Shown: positions 6,383-14,703, numbered from the stretch's first letter. The stretch is DNA of 18,896 bases from Prevotellaceae bacterium UBA2718 (GCA_002353975.1 DEKQ01000116.1:1-18896), one strand, 5' to 3'. Program-made: numbers and translations. Notes: generated by a model not told the origin, from the sequence alone.

Positions 6383-9279
6383 GAAGATTTCTGCTGCTGG
6401 CTTACGTCCTCTGCATGGCCGTCGGGGTGGGTGCCAAGGGCACTTCAGCCAAGCATCCTGCGGCTGCCGGAGTTGCAGCTACAGGCACTTCCGCCAAGTA
6501 TTCTACACAGGTGGCGGATGCCTTTGACGGTGTGCTGCCCGTCACCGATCCTGCTATGAAGCGCAGTCTGAACGGCAAGTGGAGGCTGAAGGTGGTGAAA
6601 GGCATAACAGACGACAAGGTCGTGCCAGCCATAACCGAGGCTTGGGGCACCATCCCCGTACCCGGATGCTGGGAGGCGTACGGCTTCTGTGAGCCTAAGT
6701 ACGACCGTCCGGACTCGCTGACGGGCTACTATCGCACGGAGTTCACACTGCCAGAGGAGTGGCGCGGACAGCAGATATACATACGCCTCGACGGCGTGCT
6801 GCGTGGCTATGACCTGTGGCTCAACAACCATTACGTAGGGTCATGGGAGTCGGCCTACAACACACGCATATTCAACCTTACGCCATACCTGCGCAGACAG
6901 GGGCGGCAGCAGTTGGCAATGCGCGTCTATTCACGCCATCGGGCATACGAATTTGACTGCTTCGACGACTGGGCAGCAATGGGTATCTTCCGCGATGTCA
7001 GCCTTATGGCAGTGCCCAAGACCCACCTCGCCGACCTGACCATCACGACACGCAACAGCGGAGAGGTGAGCGTAAAGACTGAAATGGCCGCCGGCTCAGC
7101 GAATGCCACAGTCAGGCACGAGATATTTGACGCGCAGGGACGCTTCGTGGGGACCGATAAAGTGGAGCATCCGCACCTGTGGACGGCTGAGACACCTTAT
7201 TTATATACGCTCCGCACCACACTGACGCAGAAGGGAAAGGTGCTGCAGAGGTTCTCCCACCGCTTCGGGTTCCGCGAGCTTACCATTGAGGGCAATGTGC
7301 TGAAGCTCAACGGACAGCGCATAAAGCTGCGTGGCGTCAATGCACATTCCACTGACCCGAGGACCGTGAAGGTCATCAGCGACTCGCTGACGCTCAGGGA
7401 TATGCACATGATGAAGAAGGCTTCGGTCAACTATCTGCGCCTGTCGCACTATCCCCGCGAGCCACGTTTCTATGAGTTGGCAGACTCGCTGGGCTTCTAT
7501 CTCATTGACGAGGTGCCCTTCGGCTATGGCACTAAGAACCTCTCTGACTCCACTTTCTACCCCGTTCTGCAGCAAAGGGCGCAGGCAACCATACGCCGCG
7601 ACAAGAACCATGCGTCGGTAATCATCTGGAGTCTGGGTAACGAGAACCCGCTGACGAAGATATGCATACAGTTAGGCGACTACGTGAAGCGGCATCTTGA
7701 CGCCTCACACCCCATCTGCTATCCGCAGGTGGGCAGCTATTTCCGCCGCTTCAACTACGACTTTCCCGCTGTGGCAGACCTCTACGCGCCGCACTATCCC
7801 ACGACAGGACAGATAGGCGGGTTCTACCAGCGGGCTGACCGTCCCGTCATCTTCACCGAGTACTGCCACACCTTAGGCACGTCATTCGAGGACCACGACC
7901 GCCAGTGGGAGATAATAGAGCGCACGCCCTGCATTGCCGGAGGAAGCGTATGGGAGTGGGCTGACCAAGGGATGCCGTTCTGTTTCACAAACAATCCCTC
8001 ATCCCTCAACCCTCAAACCTCCTCCCTCCCCCATCCCTCCTCATCCCCAAAATACGGTTATGAGGAGCGTGTCTTCACGGTTTCCCCCTCTGGAGCGAAT
8101 GAAAATGCGGCTTGCGGCTTTGAGATGAATGGCAACAAGGGTACCGACGGACTGGTCTATGCCGACCGCACGCCGCTGCCTAACTACTATGAGTTGCAGC
8201 GTAACTACGCGCGGGCCTTCGTTGCAGACGTATGCCAAGACAGCCTCAATGCAGGCGGCAATGCCGTCCGGCTCACCATCGCCAACCGCTTTGACTTCCT
8301 CAACCTGAAGGACAATGTCACCTTCCACTGGGCACTGACAGCCGACAGGGACACGGTGGCTCGCGGCGCATTCTCGCCCGACTGCCTGCCGCACGACTCG
8401 GTGCAATATACGTTGCCGCTGGAAACACCCGCCGACAGGCTGTCATTGCTCTGCTTTGACATCGTTGACGCACAGGGACACAAGTTCCTGCAGCAGTCTT
8501 TTGTGCTTCAGAAACCCGACATCCGCTGGGAGGGGAATGGCAATCTGGCTGAGATGATACAGTGCGGCCCGCTTGTCAGGGCAGGGCGCAAGCCGACTTT
8601 GGCCGAGCAAGTGACGCAGAAAGGGCGTCTGCCACAGAAATATCTCTTGCCTCTCAGCAATGGTTCGGTAAAGGCCGACGTGCGCAGACAGCCCATAGCA
8701 GGTGGTGAGGAGATCTCTTTCACGCAGACTCCCGACACTGCCGATGTGTTCCGTGCCGAGCTGGGCATGGCATTCCTGTTGGCAGAAGGCATCGACCGGG
8801 TGCAGTGGATAGGCCAGGGGCCCTACGCCTCCTACCCGGGCAGGCACCAGGCCAACAGATACGGACTGTGGGCAAAGCACAAGGATGACCTCTATTTTGA
8901 GGGCAACCACGGCGGTGTGGATGCTGCACTGCTTACCGATGCCAATGGCCGCGGCGTGCTGATAGCGGGTGACAGCCTCGACATAAACTTTGAACAGACA
9001 GACCGCGGCATCGTTGTCACCGTCAATGCTGCCGTGGCGGGGCTGGGGCCTAAGTTTGCAAAGACTGCCTTCCCCACGCAGCAGGGTGGAAAGGCCGTAG
9101 CACCGGGCGAACCTGTCAGCGCGCGTTTCCGCATCTTCCCGCTGAAGGGCGGCGACGGCGATATGCCGCAGGAGGTAAAGCGACTGTTCAACACACCGTC
9201 ACACGTACCGCAACCGCTGCATCCATTCGCATCACAGTATGACACGTATTTGATGCGTTTCAATGATGTAACTATGTAA
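6379..9279 (+). CDS. Exported glycoside hydrolase family 2 enzyme, beta-galactosidase (LacZ)-like
   Basis: A 966-residue protein with an N-terminal signal peptide (to ~19) and an Ala/Gly/Thr-rich stretch. The order is that of LacZ: a sugar-binding jelly roll (~60-212, with GYYRTEF, LWLNNHYVGSWES, DDWAAMGIFRDV), an Ig-like linker (~215-300, with HPHLWTAETPYLYTL) and a TIM barrel (~301-535). The expected acid/base is E422 in WSLGNEN and the nucleophile is E494 in IFTEYCH; GGSVWEWADQG closes the barrel. A C-terminal beta domain (~650-950) has the small-chain-like signature VQWIGQGPYASYPGR. All catalytic elements are present. One oddity is a low-complexity Pro/Ser insert at ~538-557. The Ig-like domain is also rather short. 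It overlaps the DUF362-fusion gene by 4 bp. Substrate specificity is not certain. Confidence 0.92.
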   Translation: MRRFLLLAYVLCMAVGVGAKGTSAKHPAAAGVAATGTSAKYSTQVADAFDGVLPVTDPAMKRSLNGKWRLKVVKGITDDKVVPAITEAWGTIPVPGCWEAYGFCEPKYDRPDSLTGYYRTEFTLPEEWRGQQIYIRLDGVLRGYDLWLNNHYVGSWESAYNTRIFNLTPYLRRQGRQQLAMRVYSRHRAYEFDCFDDWAAMGIFRDVSLMAVPKTHLADLTITTRNSGEVSVKTEMAAGSANATVRHEIFDAQGRFVGTDKVEHPHLWTAETPYLYTLRTTLTQKGKVLQRFSHRFGFRELTIEGNVLKLNGQRIKLRGVNAHSTDPRTVKVISDSLTLRDMHMMKKASVNYLRLSHYPREPRFYELADSLGFYLIDEVPFGYGTKNLSDSTFYPVLQQRAQATIRRDKNHASVIIWSLGNENPLTKICIQLGDYVKRHLDASHPICYPQVGSYFRRFNYDFPAVADLYAPHYPTTGQIGGFYQRADRPVIFTEYCHTLGTSFEDHDRQWEIIERTPCIAGGSVWEWADQGMPFCFTNNPSSLNPQTSSLPHPSSSPKYGYEERVFTVSPSGANENAACGFEMNGNKGTDGLVYADRTPLPNYYELQRNYARAFVADVCQDSLNAGGNAVRLTIANRFDFLNLKDNVTFHWALTADRDTVARGAFSPDCLPHDSVQYTLPLETPADRLSLLCFDIVDAQGHKFLQQSFVLQKPDIRWEGNGNLAEMIQCGPLVRAGRKPTLAEQVTQKGRLPQKYLLPLSNGSVKADVRRQPIAGGEEISFTQTPDTADVFRAELGMAFLLAEGIDRVQWIGQGPYASYPGRHQANRYGLWAKHKDDLYFEGNHGGVDAALLTDANGRGVLIAGDSLDINFEQTDRGIVVTVNAAVAGLGPKFAKTAFPTQQGGKAVAPGEPVSARFRIFPLKGGDGDMPQEVKRLFNTPSHVPQPLHPFASQYDTYLMRFNDVTM

Positions 9280-9301
9280 AGATTAGAAAATTGGACATTG
9301 A

Positions 9302-9333
9302 TTTGGCTATTACAAAAAGAATGTTTACCTTTG
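9302..9333 (+). promoter_or_regulatory. Promoter ahead of the repeat-protein gene
   Basis: TTTG (9302-9305), a 20-base spacer and TACCTTTG (9326-9333). The predicted start is near 9340, just at the left arm of the inverted repeat at 9343-9410, leaving a ~195-base leader before the ATG at 9536. It begins only ~22 bp after the GH2 stop codon, with no separate terminator between them. Confidence 0.75.
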
Positions 9334-9342
9334 CAGCCAATT

Positions 9343-9410
9343 ATAGGAGGCGACGTGTCCCATGTCGTAATTCAGCAGATTGTTGCGACGTGAGACACGT
9401 CGCCTCCTAT
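9343..9410. repeat. 17-bp perfect inverted repeat in the leader of the repeat-protein gene
   Basis: The arms at 9343-9359 and 9394-9410 are perfect complements (ATAGGAGGCGACGTGTC and its reverse complement) around a 34-base loop. A further 6-bp stem inside the loop (ATGTCG with CGACGT, one G-T) makes a nested hairpin. No T run follows, so it is not a typical intrinsic terminator. It could be a REP/MITE-like element, a 5' mRNA-stabilising stem, or a protein-binding site. Confidence 0.8.
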
Positions 9411-9535
9411 TAGTTACACAGAAGCGGGTTCTATTATAGATTTGGTTCTGTCAATAGGCTTTGTAGATTTAGGATAACTTTCACATAAATAACGATGCGG
9501 CAATGCATCTCGTGACACATAACAAAAGATTATAG

Positions 9536-12500
9536 ATGAAGAAAAAATTACTTCTTATTACTGCTGCTGCCCTTGTGTGCGGCAGCAACGCGATGGCAGA
9601 GGATAAGCCTCAAATCACCAACGGTGACTTTGAAACATGGACATACGACGGCGAGCATTTGCCGAATAACTGGAACTCGTTTCAGACGGCGTCGGGAGGA
9701 AAAGCTTTCTTTGTAATAGACCTTGCGGAAAAGGCCTACGATAGTGACAATCGTCAGGTGAAGCGCTCCACCGATACGCGTCCTGGCTCCACAGGACAGT
9801 ATTCCTGCTCCATTTGGTCGCGCACTGTATTAGGGAATATCGTTGCTCAGGGTAATCTGACTACCGGTCGCGTATATGCCGGAGCCATGTCGGCTGCAGA
9901 CAAGGACAACTATAACTACACTGACCGTAAAGGTGCCAAGAGTGGCAATGGTAAAGTAGGAGAGCCTTGTGCCATGAAGTTTTCTGGTAAGCCTAAGGCC
10001 GTGAAGGTGTGGGTGAAGTATGTGCAGGGCGGTGGTGACTATGGCGATCATGCCACAGCGAAGTTCTCGGCTGTCATACACGGCGATGGAGATTACATCT
10101 CTTACGGTCTGCCTTCATACGATACCGACAAGAACAAGGCACTCGTAGTGGCCTCTGCTGCCAAGGAGATAGAATACAACGGCGGCGACTGGGTGGAGCT
10201 GACGCTTCCTTTTGAATATACCAACAACGGTGCCACTCCGGCCTATATCCAGATTAATGCCTCCACCAACGCATATCCTGGTGCAGGTAATGTAGGAGAT
10301 TCCCTTTTCATTGACGATATAGAGATGGTCTATGAGTCGGCTGCCGACAATGTCATTGCCCTCATTAATGCCATCGGAACAGTGGAATATACAGATGCTT
10401 CTAAGGCGAAGATTGACGCTGCACGCACGGCTTACGACGCGCTGACCGCAGACGAGAAGAATGAGGTTGCCGCTGATGTATTGAAGGTATTGACCGACGC
10501 CGAGACAAAATACGCAGAGCTGAAGCAGGCCGCAGCCGACAAAGCCGCTGCTGATGCAGCAGTAGAAAAGATTACCGCCATCGGTGAGGTGGCTTATACC
10601 GACGCTTCTAAGGCGAAGATTGACGCTGCACGCACGGCTTACAACGCGTTGACCGACGCACAGAAAGCCCTCGTTACTAAGGAGACATTAGCCGTATTGA
10701 CCGATGCTGAGACAACTTACGCAGAGCTGAAGCAGGCTGCCGACGAAGCCGCAGCACAGGCTGCTGCCGACAAGAAAGCCGCTGATGCAGCCATCGCAAG
10801 CATTAACGCTATCGGCACGGTAGAATATACCGACGCTTCTAAGGCAAAGATTGACGCTGCACGCGCGGCATACGATGCCCTGACGGATGCCCAGAAAGCC
10901 CTCGTTACTAAGGAGACATTAGCCGTATTGACCGATGCTGAGAAAACTTACGCAGACCTGAAGCAGGCTGCCGACGAAGCAGCAGCACAGGCCGCCGCCG
11001 ACAAGGACGCCGCTGATGCAGCAGTAAAAAAGATTACCGCCATCGGTGAGGTGGCATATACCGATGAGTCTAAGGGAAAGATTGACGCTGCACGCACGGC
11101 TTACAACAACCTGACCGACGCACAGAAAGCCCTCGTTACTAAGGAGACATTAGCCGTATTGACCGATGCCGAGGCAAAATACGCAGAGCTGAAGCAGGCT
11201 GCTGAAGAAGCCGCAGCACAAGCCGCAGCCGACAAGAACGCCGCTGATGCAGCCATCGCAAGCATTAACGCTATCGGCACGGTAGAATATACGGACGCTT
11301 CAAAGCAGAAGATTGACGCTGCCCGCACGGCTTACGACGCGTTGACCGAGACACAGAAAGCCCTCGTTACTAAGGAGACATTAGCCGTATTGACCGATGC
11401 GGAGACAAAATATGCTGAGCTAAAGCAGGCTGCCGACGAAGCCGCAGCACAGGCCGCAGCCGACAAGAAAGCCGCTGATGCAGCCATCACAAGCATTAAC
11501 GCTATCGGCACTGTAGAATATACCGAGGCTTCTAAGGAGAAGATTGACGCTGCACGCACGGCTTACGACGCGTTGACCGACGCACAGAAGGCTCTCGTTA
11601 CCGATGCGGACGTAAAGGTATTGACCGATGCGGAGGCAAGATACGCAGAGCTGGAGGAGCAGGCAAAGAAAGAAGCTGCCGACAAAGCCGCTGCCGAAAA
11701 CGCCATTACCCATATCAATGCCATCGGCACAGTGACATATACCGGTGAGTCAAAGCAGAAGATTGACGCCGCCCGCACGGCTTACGATGCGCTGACCGAC
11801 GCACAGAAGGCTCTCGTTTCAGCCGATGTAGTGAAGGTGCTGACCGATGCCGAGGCTGCATACGCACAGTTGGAGCAGGCCGCAGACCAGGCCGCAAAGG
11901 ACAAGACTGCCGCCGATGCAGCCATCGCAAAGATTAACGCTATCGGCACAGTGGAGTATAATGATGCCTCAAAGCAGAAGATTGACGCTGCCCGCACCGC
12001 TTACGCTGCCTTGACGGACGCTCAGAAAGCCCTCGTTTCGGCTGACGTGGTGAATACACTGACCGCTGCCGAGACAAGATATGCAGAGCTGAAGCAGGCT
12101 GCCGAAGAGGCTGCAGCACAGGCCGCAAAGGACAAAGCCGCTGCCGATGCAGTCATCGCAAAGATTAACGCTATCGGCACAGTGGAGTATAGTGATGCCT
12201 CTAAGCAGAAGATTGACGCCGCCCGCACCGCTTACGATGCCCTGACTGACGATCAGCAGGCACTCGTTTCGGCCAGTGACCTTGCCAAGTTGACCACCGC
12301 AGAGGACACCTACGCCCAGCTGAAGAAGCAGGCAGAGCAGGCCGCCAAGGAGTTGGCAGAGGCCAAGACCGCCCTCGGCGAAGGCATCAGCGAGGCCAAG
12401 AAGTACTATGAGTCCATCAAGGCCGACTATGCCGGCGTAGCCGCCACGCTGCAGGCTGCCATCAATTCCGCTGCTGAGGTGCTGAACAGCGCAACAGTAA

Positions 12501-12718
12501 CGAAGGCTCAGGCTGACGATGCCAAGGCTGCCCTCGCTGCCGCAGTGAAGAAAGCGCAGACCGACGTAACCGTCATCACCGGCATAAAGACCGTAAAGAC
12601 CACGAAGGCCGCAAGTGCCAACGACGTATGGTATGACATGATTGGCAACAGACTGCCAGGCAAGCCACACACCAAGGGCATATACATCAAGAACGGCAGA
12701 AAGGTCGTGATTAGATAA
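9536..12718 (+). CDS. Exported repeat protein: N-terminal beta domain, nine ~75-residue Ala-rich repeats, FIVAR-like module, C-terminal tail
   Basis: A 1060-residue protein. A signal peptide ends at about AMA-ED (residue 22). The N-terminal part (~25-272) opens with ITNGDFETW and NNWNSF and ends with FIDDIEMVYE. It resembles the carbohydrate-binding-like PCMD domains of Bacteroidales proteins. Residues 275-951 are nine tandem repeats of 69-77 residues built on xxINAIGTVEYTDASK, IDAARTAYDALTDAQKALV and an Ala/Glu/Lys-rich helix. Very similar modules occur in Gram-positive surface proteins. Residues ~952-1011 (IKADYAGVAATLQAAINSAA and following) look like a FIVAR-type helical module. The end (YDMIGNRLPGKPHTKGIYIK, then NGRKVVIR) is a tail typical of secreted Prevotella/Bacteroides proteins and may be a sorting signal. 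It is probably a long, mostly helical surface stalk. Ligand unknown. Confidence 0.85.
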   Translation: MKKKLLLITAAALVCGSNAMAEDKPQITNGDFETWTYDGEHLPNNWNSFQTASGGKAFFVIDLAEKAYDSDNRQVKRSTDTRPGSTGQYSCSIWSRTVLGNIVAQGNLTTGRVYAGAMSAADKDNYNYTDRKGAKSGNGKVGEPCAMKFSGKPKAVKVWVKYVQGGGDYGDHATAKFSAVIHGDGDYISYGLPSYDTDKNKALVVASAAKEIEYNGGDWVELTLPFEYTNNGATPAYIQINASTNAYPGAGNVGDSLFIDDIEMVYESAADNVIALINAIGTVEYTDASKAKIDAARTAYDALTADEKNEVAADVLKVLTDAETKYAELKQAAADKAAADAAVEKITAIGEVAYTDASKAKIDAARTAYNALTDAQKALVTKETLAVLTDAETTYAELKQAADEAAAQAAADKKAADAAIASINAIGTVEYTDASKAKIDAARAAYDALTDAQKALVTKETLAVLTDAEKTYADLKQAADEAAAQAAADKDAADAAVKKITAIGEVAYTDESKGKIDAARTAYNNLTDAQKALVTKETLAVLTDAEAKYAELKQAAEEAAAQAAADKNAADAAIASINAIGTVEYTDASKQKIDAARTAYDALTETQKALVTKETLAVLTDAETKYAELKQAADEAAAQAAADKKAADAAITSINAIGTVEYTEASKEKIDAARTAYDALTDAQKALVTDADVKVLTDAEARYAELEEQAKKEAADKAAAENAITHINAIGTVTYTGESKQKIDAARTAYDALTDAQKALVSADVVKVLTDAEAAYAQLEQAADQAAKDKTAADAAIAKINAIGTVEYNDASKQKIDAARTAYAALTDAQKALVSADVVNTLTAAETRYAELKQAAEEAAAQAAKDKAAADAVIAKINAIGTVEYSDASKQKIDAARTAYDALTDDQQALVSASDLAKLTTAEDTYAQLKKQAEQAAKELAEAKTALGEGISEAKKYYESIKADYAGVAATLQAAINSAAEVLNSATVTKAQADDAKAALAAAVKKAQTDVTVITGIKTVKTTKAASANDVWYDMIGNRLPGKPHTKGIYIKNGRKVVIR
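10358..12388 (+). repeat. Nine in-frame tandem repeats (207-231 bp)
   Basis: Repeat starts: 10358, 10565, 10796, 11027, 11258, 11489, 11708, 11927 and 12158; the last ends at 12388. Lengths are 69, 77, 77, 77, 77, 73, 73, 77 and 77 codons. Repeats 2 and 4 begin with ITAIGEVAYTD and the others with INAIGTV, so 2-3 and 4-5 look like copies of a two-repeat (462-bp) unit. Repeats 2-5 share long identical DNA blocks, for example the stretch encoding QKALVTKETLAVLTDAE. Repeats 6-9 are more diverged. Antisense open frames in this interval are by-products of the repeat. Confidence 0.95.
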
Positions 12719-12740
12719 ATAATTCAACTTTCGGAAGTTA

Positions 12741-12808
12741 TAAGAACCACGAATTTCACGAATTGAAGAAAGGAAAATCCGAGCAATTCGCGTGATTCGT
12801 GGTTCTTA
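12741..12808. repeat. Imperfect inverted repeat after the repeat-protein gene
   Basis: The arms at 12741-12764 and 12785-12808 share TAAGAACCACGAAT exactly at the outer ends and CGAATT at the inner ends, with a short mismatch between. It lies 22 bp after the stop codon and directly before the IS982-type element. It may be a bidirectional terminator or an intergenic repeat; no strong T run follows. Confidence 0.65.
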
Positions 12809-12834
12809 AATAACGTGAGTTCGACGAAAATACT

Positions 12835-12969
12835 TTAGAATAAAGTAAGTTGCCTTTCCTCGGAACAGTCCACCGTTCGTACCCTTATCGTCGGTTTCTT
12901 CGGGAAGAAGCAGTACGCAGCTATCGCTCCAAGCAGGTTGACCATGAAATTATCAAAGCATCTGTGCCT
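12835..12969 (-). pseudogene. C-terminal fragment of an IS982-family transposase
   Basis: The minus-strand frame reads RHRCFDNFMVNLLGAIAAYC and continues FFPKKP to a TAA at 12835-12837, ending ERQLTLF. This corresponds to the C terminus of IS982-type transposases (RHRS.xNF, AYCFFPKKP). An in-frame stop stands immediately upstream (12970-12972), and there are no DDE catalytic residues, so it cannot be active. Confidence 0.75.
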
Positions 12970-12995
12970 TTAGTTTGACTTTATTGTTGGTACTA

Positions 12996-13027
12996 CAAAG
13001 TTACTAAAAATATCGCTAATTACCAAA
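12996..13027 (-). promoter_or_regulatory. Promoter carried by the IS982-type remnant
   Basis: On the minus strand: TTTG, 20 bases, TAACTTTG. It points into the transposase remnant and on toward the 3' end of the repeat-protein gene, so it could generate antisense RNA there. Its match to the consensus is as good as that of the chromosomal promoters in the window. Confidence 0.6.
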
Positions 13028-13085
13028 CTTTCAAACACTTCTATTTCGTCGAACTCGCGTTACAATAAGGTGGAAGCAAAGTATT

Positions 13086-13127
13086 GCGGGAAGCCACGAG
13101 CCGCTTGATGTCGGTGAGGCTTCCCGC
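13086..13127 (-). terminator. Strong hairpin downstream of the LRR gene, possible terminator
   Basis: GCGGGAAGCC and GGCTTCCCGC form a perfect 10-bp stem around a 22-base loop, ~23 bp past the stop codon of the LRR gene. There is no T run on either side, so it may stabilise the 3' end or act with Rho rather than being a classic intrinsic terminator. Confidence 0.5.
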
Positions 13128-13149
13128 CATTGGTATATGTGTTTAATGC

Positions 13150-14703
13150 CTACTTCATCACGATTTTCACAGATTTATCACCGATTCGGACGACGGCAAC
13201 ACTTCCACTCCTGAGGTCAGTTGCGATGCTCGAACTGTTGCTGTGGGCTTTGCCTGAGCCAACCATGTGTCCAGAGGTGTCATATACTGCGATGTCCGTG
13301 TCGTCGCTGACACCTTCGACGCTTACCATTCCATCATGGCTCTGAATTAGCACGGCATTTGCCCTTATCTGCGCTACACCGCTTTCGATGCCCTCGGTCT
13401 TTGGGTCAACATCTATCCAGCAGAGCGTGGCTGTGGCAACATCAGAATTATCAAACCCTTCTTTAGAGGCATAAACACTGATGTTGTAAGTGGCACTAAG
13501 TTGAATCTCGTTTTCGGTAAAGGAGGCTATGTCTGTATCTGTTATCGTTGACTGACAAGTAGCTCCATCGGTTGCACATTCAAAAGAAAGCTTGCCTTTT
13601 GAGTAATGTATGGATGGCTTATCGCATTTTTGCAGTTGAGGAATGTCATCTGTTGGTGGTTCACCTTGCCCGTTCCACATGTCAGCAACATCCATTTCTT
13701 CAATTTGGAAGAAATTCTTCCATCCATTTGCAGACATGTATTTTTCTTTGGTGCCAGTTGGAACATAGAGTTTGGCATTGATATAAACACTGTTAGGAAA
13801 CTCAACTGTTTCATTTTCAGGATTCTGCGCAAAAGAATAAACTCTTTCAATAGATTCTCTAGAATCTCTCCATATGGACAGCTTTTTTATAGATTCTCCC
13901 AACGCCAATACCTTTGTTTTAGAAAAATCTATAGGATAATATGCAGAATAGTCCGCAGGGTATCCACCGTTTCGCTTATATGCTCTCCCAATGTAAAGGT
14001 ACTTTATTTTTGTACCATCAAATGGCGTATCTGGAGAACCAATGACTATTACATCTATCCACAAATCAACTTCTCCATCTTCGAGTACCAATGTTTCAAC
14101 ACCTGTACAGCCCGAGAAAGCATAGCGTCGTATGGCTGTTACATTAGAAGGTATAATAATAGATTTCAGTGATATGCAGTCTTGGAAGGCCGATGCTCCT
14201 ATATCCTCAACACTGTGAGGTATAGTTATATTTTCCAATGAGGAACAATTAGAGAATAGATCGCTACTTATTCTAACAAGTTCGTTAGGAAGTTCTATTG
14301 ATTTCAAACCTGTACAATCACTGAATGCTCCAAGCCCTATGCTCTTAATACTGTTCGGCAGGGATAAAGAAACTATTCCTTCGCAAGCCTTGAATGCTTC
14401 ATCCCCGATTGTTATAATCGAGTTAGGTAAACTTACGGTATGTAAATTTTTACAATTCAGAAAGGCTTTCTCTCCAATCTCTGATACGACTAATTGTCTT
14501 CCATTATATGTTACAGTGTTTGGTATTATGATATTTCCACTATAGGAAAACTCTCTTGTGTAGTCGTCTGTCACATAGGCCGTCTGGGTATTCGAATTGT
14601 ACCCATAATAAATCCCGCCTACCTCAAAATCGTAAGAATAAACTTTCGCACTTACAAACAGCCAAAGCACTGCAAGGCTCATAATTCTAATTAGCTTTTT
14701 CAT
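13150..14703 (-). CDS. BspA-like leucine-rich-repeat surface protein
   Basis: A 517-residue protein with a signal peptide ending near residue 23. At least five BspA-type (LRR_5) repeats of ~23 residues cover ~75-210, such as IGEKAFLNCKNLHTVSLPNS, IGDEAFKACEGIVSLSLPNS and IGASAFQDCISLKSIIIPSN. After a variable middle region, residues ~335-430 (CDKPSIHYSKGKLSFECATD and following) form a beta-sandwich module common in Bacteroidales surface proteins. The C terminus (GMVSVEGVSDDTDIAVYDTS to SVKIVMK) looks like a type-IX-like sorting domain or related tail. BspA-like proteins bind host proteins or other cells; the target here is unknown. The start overlaps the stop of the DUF2971-like gene by 4 bp (ATGA), so the two are translationally coupled. 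The LRR part is clearly AT-rich (28-35% GC in lines I counted), whereas the last ~100 codons are 53-57% GC. Confidence 0.9.
   Translation of the reverse strand: MKKLIRIMSLAVLWLFVSAKVYSYDFEVGGIYYGYNSNTQTAYVTDDYTREFSYSGNIIIPNTVTYNGRQLVVSEIGEKAFLNCKNLHTVSLPNSIITIGDEAFKACEGIVSLSLPNSIKSIGLGAFSDCTGLKSIELPNELVRISSDLFSNCSSLENITIPHSVEDIGASAFQDCISLKSIIIPSNVTAIRRYAFSGCTGVETLVLEDGEVDLWIDVIVIGSPDTPFDGTKIKYLYIGRAYKRNGGYPADYSAYYPIDFSKTKVLALGESIKKLSIWRDSRESIERVYSFAQNPENETVEFPNSVYINAKLYVPTGTKEKYMSANGWKNFFQIEEMDVADMWNGQGEPPTDDIPQLQKCDKPSIHYSKGKLSFECATDGATCQSTITDTDIASFTENEIQLSATYNISVYASKEGFDNSDVATATLCWIDVDPKTEGIESGVAQIRANAVLIQSHDGMVSVEGVSDDTDIAVYDTSGHMVGSGKAHSNSSSIATDLRSGSVAVVRIGDKSVKIVMK

Larger units (their letters stand above)
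12811..13062. mobile_element. Internally deleted IS982-family element (MITE-like, 252 bp)
   Basis: The ends at 12811-12832 and 13042-13062 are inverted repeats, TAACGTGAGTTCGACGAAAA and TAACGCGAGTTCGACGAAA (second one as reverse complement), with one substitution and one extra A. Inside, on the minus strand, are a canonical promoter (12996-13027) and the last ~44 codons of an IS982-type transposase (12835-12969). Most of the transposase gene is missing. No obvious target duplication flanks it, so the exact ends are uncertain by a base or two. Confidence 0.75.

Noticed and set aside
9494..9509. Small palindrome GATGC/GCATC before the repeat-protein gene
   Set aside because: A 5-bp stem is expected by chance and has no clear position relative to signals.
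11101..12228. Repeated minus-strand frames starting MRAASIF
   Set aside because: They are the antisense of the tandem repeats and recur only because the repeat recurs; composition is low-complexity Ala/Ser.
12741..12808. Part of the IS982-type element
   Set aside because: Its arms differ from the IS ends and lie wholly outside them; treated as a separate intergenic repeat.
13606..14172. Plus-strand 188-codon frame opposite the LRR gene
   Set aside because: Antisense to clear LRR repeats; rich in Cys/Tyr/Phe/Arg without domain features.
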